Source: Yoonia sp.
GTDB taxonomy: Bacteria; Pseudomonadota; Alphaproteobacteria; Rhodobacterales; Rhodobacteraceae
Assembly: GCA_028822885.1 (NCBI GenBank)
Contig: JAPKCP010000074.1
Coordinates: 1 to 11,842 of the forward strand
Direction of reading: 5' to 3'
DNA: 11,842 bases
Shown here: in pieces, positions 7,963 through 11,842 of the stretch
How positions within the stretch are numbered: position 1 is the first letter of the stretch
Layout of the letters: each line of letters begins with the position of its first letter
The notes under the pieces: generated by a model
What the model saw: only the letters and a program-made list of their open reading frames with translations
Databases searched by the model: none
Told to the model about the DNA's origin: nothing
Made by a program: the position numbers and the translations under genes

Positions 7963-9647
7963 CTTACTCCCACTAATGAAACGACTGTGCGATTAATCGA
8001 TTGTGCTATGGTTAAACTGTCCAGTGGTCCGACTGTGCGGTTCCTTCCAGTTTTCTTGGCATGATAAAGCCTTTTGTCGACAATATCGAATAAATTGGCC
8101 ATGTTGTTCCCATCCTCGGGCCAGCCCCCGATCCCTGCTGAAAACGTCAACGGCATATCTGCCGGCAGCAATATCTTGCCCGCCTCAGCCACGGACTGCT
8201 GCAGTTTGGTGATCCGCGCATGAAGCACTTTGATATCTATGCTCGCCGACAGGATTAAGAACTCCTCGCCTCCGACCCGAAAGACCTTGTCGTCGGTCCG
8301 GAAGGCTGCCCGCAGGCATGTGCCCACCTCGGTCAGGACCTTGTCACCCACAGCGTGCCCCAGCCGGTCGTTGATCGCCTTGAAGTAGTCGATATCGATT
8401 ATCACCACAAAAATCGGCGCAGCGTGCGAGGCGGTCATGGCATCAAAGGCCACCGGAAGACTCCTACGGTTGAGCAGTCCAGTCAAAACATCTTTCATTA
8501 CCTCATCAGAAATCTGGCGGTTCTGCTGGAGTGCTGCGTCAAGACGAAAATCGGTGATACGCAAGGCGCTCGACAGGGCATGCTGCGCTTCTATGCGGGA
8601 GGTGACCTCGAAGAAAACAAGGGTAAATCCGGTGACCTGCTTATGTATGCCAAACACCGGCTTAAGGGTCACCTCGAAATCCTTGATCCCAATCGCCGTT
8701 TCAACGGCATGTACGTGCGGTGTGTCAAAAATCGTCTGCGTCATCAGATCGGACAGAGCCGGCACGTCTCGAACCGTCAGATTCTGCGTGAACGTGAACG
8801 ACAGCACCTTTTGTGCAGACGAGTTCGCTGCGATGATCTGGCCCTGGCGGGTCACGACGACGACCGCATTGTCCAAATTGTCGAAAATCATGTCGTTGGC
8901 GATAGACGACACCTGAAATAAGTTAGTGAGCGAGGCGAGCCAAGAGACCGTCAGCAGCAGGAACGAAAAGGCGAAGGGTGTGGGATCGAAGCCTGCGATA
9001 TTTACGCCCAATGTGATGTAGCTAAAATTGGTGAGCATCGGCACCGTCGTCATTAAAAACAGAATGACGAACATAAACCGCGTGCGCCCTGCGCTGCGCA
9101 TGATAGCGACGCCTAGCATAATAACACTCGCGACAATGAAAACGTAAAGCAGGGCAGCGGCGACATAGAACAGAACTTCACGGTCATAAACAACGGGCGA
9201 CCCAGAGATCCCGTTTGCTGGTCCTGTATCCGGACCATAAAAAAGTCCATGCCATGGTGTGGAGATCGAGGCGGTCATACTCAGTGTCAGGACGACGACA
9301 AGCAGAACCCACTGCCAAGGCAAAACCCTATCACTTTCGTTTCGGATAAAGCGGTAAATGAACAGGAACCAGCTGACCGACAACAGACCTATTCCGGGCC
9401 ACGCGAACATGCTCCAGAACACCTTACAGCCTGTCGTCGCGCTAAAAAGTTCCATCAATGCGGCGAAAAGCCAGACGAGCAGTGCCAAGTTGGCAGTCAC
9501 AAAGAAGTTCTTGCCCAAAAAAGACTGCTGCCGGATGACCCACAACGCTATGCCAAGAAAAGCTGCAAAGAGAATGAGGATGAAATAATTTGCCCCCCCC
9601 GCGGCATCCAGGCGCGTGCACTCTGCAAAGGTCACGGGCGTCAACAT
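7959..9647 (-). CDS. Membrane diguanylate cyclase: 7TM sensor, PAS and GGDEF domains
   Basis: This protein probably makes c-di-GMP from two GTP at the inner membrane and so supplies the activator of the BcsA PilZ domain. From the ATG at 9647 it is 562 residues. Seven TM helices (about 20-39, 49-68, 77-99, 111-128, 157-183, 191-213, 223-244) resemble the 7TM sensor of some histidine kinases. A PAS-like domain follows (about 252-350), then a helical linker and a GGDEF domain (about 382-540). The active site reads GGEEF (459-463) and the metal site DID is at 418-420. The inhibitory I-site RTDD (450-453) lies exactly five residues before GGEEF, so the enzyme should be active and product-inhibited. 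No EAL domain is present. A TTG at 9686 could add 13 residues, but neither start has a clear ribosome-binding site. The stop overlaps bcsN as ATGA. Confidence 0.93.
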   Translation of the reverse strand: MLTPVTFAECTRLDAAGGANYFILILFAAFLGIALWVIRQQSFLGKNFFVTANLALLVWLFAALMELFSATTGCKVFWSMFAWPGIGLLSVSWFLFIYRFIRNESDRVLPWQWVLLVVVLTLSMTASISTPWHGLFYGPDTGPANGISGSPVVYDREVLFYVAAALLYVFIVASVIMLGVAIMRSAGRTRFMFVILFLMTTVPMLTNFSYITLGVNIAGFDPTPFAFSFLLLTVSWLASLTNLFQVSSIANDMIFDNLDNAVVVVTRQGQIIAANSSAQKVLSFTFTQNLTVRDVPALSDLMTQTIFDTPHVHAVETAIGIKDFEVTLKPVFGIHKQVTGFTLVFFEVTSRIEAQHALSSALRITDFRLDAALQQNRQISDEVMKDVLTGLLNRRSLPVAFDAMTASHAAPIFVVIIDIDYFKAINDRLGHAVGDKVLTEVGTCLRAAFRTDDKVFRVGGEEFLILSASIDIKVLHARITKLQQSVAEAGKILLPADMPLTFSAGIGGWPEDGNNMANLFDIVDKRLYHAKKTGRNRTVGPLDSLTIAQSINRTVVSLVGVR

Positions 9648-9720
9648 GAAACCAGCCCGCCAACCCAGACTGGCGCTTTTATGCAAAGAAAACGCTCAAG
9701 AAGCGAGACACTAGGCATTC

Positions 9721-10608
9721 TCAGCTCTTCCGCTCGATCATTGACTGCATCAGGGCGCGGGCTCGTGGTCCGAATTCTGGATGCTCCATCGCGCTGGCCA
9801 TAGTGCATTCAAGAAAACCCATCTTCGAGCCGCAGTCATAGCGCCGCCCGTGGAACCGGTAGGCGTCCAGTCCTAGCTCATCGATTAGGCCACTCAGAGC
9901 ATCGGTGAGTTGTATTTCATTACCAGCACCGGGTTTCTGTTTGCGCAGCATGCCCATGATACGACCATCTAGAATATAGCGGCCAACGATTGCCTGATTG
10001 CTTGGGGCGTCCTGCGGGCGTGGCTTTTCGATCACCCCGCGCACAGCACCTACGGACCCTGCATGAGGCAGGTCCGCGTCCACTATTCCGTAGCTCTGGA
10101 CCATTTGCTCCGCCACCGATTCGACCGCGACAAGGCTACGCCCGTTGTTGTCGAAGATGTCGATCATCTGCTTGAGCACGGGTGACTGTGCGCGCATAAG
10201 GTCGTCTGCCAGCAAGACGGCAAAAGGCTCATCTTCGTCGATGACGGGTGCAGCACAAGCCACGGCATGCCCCAGCCCAAGCGCCTCGGCCTGACGAAAG
10301 TAGACGCAACTCACATTACTGGGGATAATCGAATTAAGATGATCAGCCATCTCGTCTTGGCCTTTGGAGCGCAACAACATGTCCAATTCGGGATTAGAAT
10401 CGAAGTGATCAGCAATGGATCGCTTCGTACGCCCGATGACAAATATCAGATGGGTGATCCCAGAGGCGATAGCTTCTTCAACGGCAAACTGGATGATGGG
10501 CTTGTCGATGACAGTCAGCATTTCTTTGGGCTGTGCCTTGGTCGCTGGGAGAAAGCGTGTTCCCAGACCTGCAACTGGAAAAACAGCTTTTCGTATAGGT
10601 CGCCTCAT
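9721..10608 (-). CDS. galU: UTP--glucose-1-phosphate uridylyltransferase GalU
   Basis: This cytosolic enzyme joins UTP and glucose-1-phosphate to give UDP-glucose, the direct BcsA substrate. The 295-residue product is full length for bacterial GalU. It carries the nucleotide-binding signature GLGTRFLPATK (14-24), GLGHA (111-115), the Mg-site region LLADD (132-136), IEKP (193-196), NEIQLTDA (230-237) and DCGSKMGF (258-265). The ATG at 10608 has AGGGA seven bases upstream and overlaps the stop of a small upstream ORF as ATGA. The gene is separated by 73 bases from the cyclase gene. Its place at the head of a cellulose cluster suggests a copy dedicated to the operon; whether the genome has another galU cannot be seen here. 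The related enzymes GalF and glucose-1-phosphate thymidylyltransferase are less likely given the motif set. Confidence 0.96.
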   Translation of the reverse strand: MRRPIRKAVFPVAGLGTRFLPATKAQPKEMLTVIDKPIIQFAVEEAIASGITHLIFVIGRTKRSIADHFDSNPELDMLLRSKGQDEMADHLNSIIPSNVSCVYFRQAEALGLGHAVACAAPVIDEDEPFAVLLADDLMRAQSPVLKQMIDIFDNNGRSLVAVESVAEQMVQSYGIVDADLPHAGSVGAVRGVIEKPRPQDAPSNQAIVGRYILDGRIMGMLRKQKPGAGNEIQLTDALSGLIDELGLDAYRFHGRRYDCGSKMGFLECTMASAMEHPEFGPRARALMQSMIERKS

Positions 10609-10766
10609 GCGACATTCCCTGAGGATACAAATGAAAATTCAGTTAACTGGCTGACGACTCGCGCACCGTTTTGGCCGATCATGTCAAAAACAATACCGCC
10701 TACCTTCGTTACACCTGAAGGCACTGCGCCACCACTAGTTGGTGAGTTAAGCTTAAAGCTTGTCAT
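10605..10766 (-). CDS. Putative small leader ORF overlapping galU (53 residues)
   Basis: I do not recognise this family. An open frame starts at ATG 10766 and ends in TGA at 10605-10607, overlapping the galU start as ATGA, the same junction type seen four more times in this cluster. A weak GGAA lies about eight bases before the ATG, and a candidate promoter lies about 55 bases upstream. The 53-residue product has no obvious signal peptide or TM helix. It begins with a Ser/Thr/Gly-rich segment (residues 2-20) and then reads VGGIVFDMIGQNGARVV, an alternating hydrophobic/Gly pattern that looks like real protein. The base composition rises from the AT-rich flank to coding-like at about this ORF. 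It could be a true small protein, a leader peptide coupling galU translation, or the surviving N-terminus of a longer protein that was lost. Confidence 0.5.
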   Translation of the reverse strand: MTSFKLNSPTSGGAVPSGVTKVGGIVFDMIGQNGARVVSQLTEFSFVSSGNVA

Positions 10767-10820
10767 TATAAATTTCCAATACTGTTAGTTTTCTAAAAGT
10801 ATTCTGGCAATTATTAAAAG

Positions 10821-10848
10821 AGTATAGAATTACAATTTTTGTAACCAA
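10821..10848 (-). promoter_or_regulatory. Candidate sigma-70-type promoter for the cellulose operon
   Basis: On the minus strand TTGGTT (10848-10843) and TATACT (10826-10821) are separated by 16 bases. The -10 box matches the consensus at five of six positions and the -35 box at three of six. A start a few bases downstream would leave roughly 45-50 bases of leader before the ATG at 10766. A short inverted repeat AACC-N5-GGTT (10843-10855) overlaps the -35 box and could be an operator half-site pair. AT-rich DNA yields such matches by chance, so this is tentative. Confidence 0.35.
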
Positions 10849-11067
10849 TCAGGTTTAAAAATTTCCCCATAAATATTAATATGAAAAAATATTTCAAAAT
10901 GAATACCAAAATATCCAACGTCGATATAATCAAAATTACACATTAACTTCTTAACTTAGATACAAGTATCCATCAATAATTTTGACCTGAGACATTTTAT
11001 TATTACATAATCTTAATGAATTAACTCCCTTATCTACGTGATAATATTAATGGATTACTGTAAGATT

Positions 11068-11095
11068 TGCCAATTATTATATAATAACATGCCAA
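11068..11095. repeat. 14-bp perfect palindrome flanked by direct TGCCAA repeats
   Basis: TTATTATATAATAA at 11074-11087 is a perfect palindrome. It is bracketed by TGCCAA at 11068-11073 and again at 11090-11095, whose starts are 22 bases apart, about two helical turns. The arrangement resembles a protein-binding site, but low-complexity AT DNA makes short palindromes common. No known operator was recognised. Confidence 0.45.
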
Positions 11096-11271
11096 ATTTC
11101 ACTTACATCAATAAAAACTACCTAGATTTTACTATATTCAAAGATTAACCTACGGTATTTGTGTAACAAACTTAAGTCACAATAAACCGTTTGGCGAAAT
11201 ACGAAAATTCATTCAGACGTACTTTTACAACAACTCAGATGTCACATTACTTTAGGATGAATCCAACGGCG

Positions 11272-11298
11272 CAAAAGGATATAAATTATATCCTTTTG
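11272..11298. repeat. 12-bp perfect inverted repeat with 3-base loop
   Basis: The arm CAAAAGGATATA (11272-11283) and its exact complement TATATCCTTTTG (11287-11298) are separated by AAT. A transcript from either strand could form a 12-bp stem. Neither side is followed by a T-run, so it is not a typical rho-independent terminator. An operator, an attenuator-like hairpin or a decayed terminator of a lost gene are all possible. Confidence 0.6.
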
Positions 11299-11599
11299 GG
11301 TAGGTAGGGAGTAAAATGGGTGGTAAAAGGCATAAATACTCAACATTGCATCCATAGTGGAAACAGTCAGAATTATTCATAATCACAATTCAATAATTTT
11401 GAGCAACGTTGAGATAGTAGGAGCCAATATGTGGTAGGTAATGTTAAGGATGCAAACATTGCTTCCCTTGCTCCCACGCCGAGTTTGTTAAAGTTGTGTC
11501 TGAATCGCAGGTGTGTTCCAAATTGAAATGGTTGTAACCTGATAAATAAGTGGCGTGAATTTATGTACATTTTGAACGGACATACTATGTAATCTATCA

Positions 11600-11617
11600 G
11601 GCTTTGTTGCGCAAATC
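11600..11617 (+). mobile_element. IS903-type (IS5 family) terminal inverted repeat, solo or truncated end
   Basis: GGCTTTGTTGCGCAAATC matches the 18-bp IS903 terminal repeat, as I recall it, at 15 of 18 positions. Its orientation places the element body to the right. The body should carry a transposase starting within about 100 bases, but 11618-11842 has no such frame on the plus strand. Both minus frames that enter from the window edge hit stops early, and the third opens only as a 43-codon ORF. No complementary end is visible in the window. It is therefore likely a remnant or a degenerate end. The adjoining left 9 bases (11591-11599) would be the target copy if the insertion were intact. 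Confidence 0.5.
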
Positions 11618-11842
11618 CGCGGAAGGAATTCATGTTTTGAATTCCGGGTGGTAGCGGTTGTTTATAAGCAACTGGACCTCTACAACTTACAATACCAAGA
11701 ACTGGTCAGTTTAAAACGAAGCCCTGAAGTGGTCCGTCCCGGTTGAGTGCAGGATGACACACTAGCAACTGTATGGGGTCGAATCCGGTAGGGGGCGAAA
11801 TCGTATCATAAGCACCTGCAGTCACTTTCAGCGCCATCTAGG

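Larger units (their letters stand above)
10767..11599. other. Gene-free AT-rich region upstream of the operon
   Basis: About 830 bases with no credible gene on either strand. From about 10770 to 11330 the DNA is strikingly AT-rich (one 60-base line at 10861 has 13 G+C), against clearly GC-rich flanking genes; from about 11400 the composition is closer to average. It holds the candidate promoter, the palindrome at 11074-11087, the inverted repeat at 11272-11298, and two paired TTAA motifs with 8-base start-to-start spacing (10943/10951 and 11013/11021). It may be a long regulatory region bound by a silencer of the MucR/Ros or H-NS-like kind, or horizontally acquired DNA. The role is inference. 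Confidence 0.6.

Noticed and set aside
8355..8921. 188-codon plus-strand ORF
   Set aside because: Antisense to the GGDEF/PAS region, whose motifs are intact on the other strand.
9673..9695. Imperfect hairpin between galU and the cyclase gene as a terminator
   Set aside because: The arms GCGCTTTT and AAAACGC pair with a bulge and no T-tract follows; it more likely reflects chance and does not argue against cotranscription.
10267..10788. 173-codon plus-strand ORF over galU
   Set aside because: It is antisense to galU and the small leader ORF; galU motifs fully explain the region.
10881..10946. 21-codon plus-strand ORF (MKKYFKMNTKIS start)
   Set aside because: It is very short, lies in AT-rich DNA and has no ribosome-binding site.
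11373..11633. 86-codon minus-strand ORF
   Set aside because: Its start lies just inside the IS end and it reads back through the inverted repeat into non-coding DNA. No family is recognisable, composition is odd, and no ribosome-binding site is visible.
11778..11796. tRNA-like GGTCGAATCC segment
   Set aside because: It resembles a T-loop, but no acceptor stem, anticodon arm or matching cloverleaf could be assembled around it.

Overview
The window looks like DNA from an alphaproteobacterium, most likely a marine Rhodobacterales (Roseobacter-group) species. The grounds are the close motif match of the cellulose synthase to the Rhodobacter sphaeroides BcsA type, a BcsN-type lipoprotein gene, moderate-GC coding DNA, and an IS903-like inverted-repeat end near the right edge. 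The genus cannot be fixed from sequence alone.

All recognisable genes lie on the minus strand and read from about 10766 down to 123. They look like one operon: a 53-codon leader ORF, galU (UDP-glucose pyrophosphorylase), a seven-TM/PAS/GGDEF diguanylate cyclase, bcsN, bcsA, bcsB, bcsZ and a secreted TPR-type protein in the place usually held by bcsC or bcsK. Five of the seven junctions are 4-base ATGA stop/start overlaps; the other two are gaps of 73 and 43 bases. This points to one transcript with translational coupling.

The genes form a nearly self-contained cellulose module. GalU makes UDP-glucose and the cyclase makes c-di-GMP. BcsA binds c-di-GMP through a PilZ domain, polymerises glucose and exports the chain with BcsB. 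BcsZ trims cellulose in the periplasm. BcsN and the TPR protein are accessory envelope factors. No BcsC-type outer-membrane beta-barrel is present, as in the alphaproteobacterial (Agrobacterium-like) operon type.

Right of 10766 lies about 830 bases of gene-free DNA, very AT-rich to about 11330 and closer to average from 11400. It contains a candidate promoter, a 14-bp palindrome flanked by direct repeats, and a 12-bp inverted repeat. At 11600 an 18-bp IS903-type inverted-repeat end begins, but 11618-11842 shows no transposase start. Positions 1-122, downstream of the last gene, hold no visible gene and no convincing terminator.
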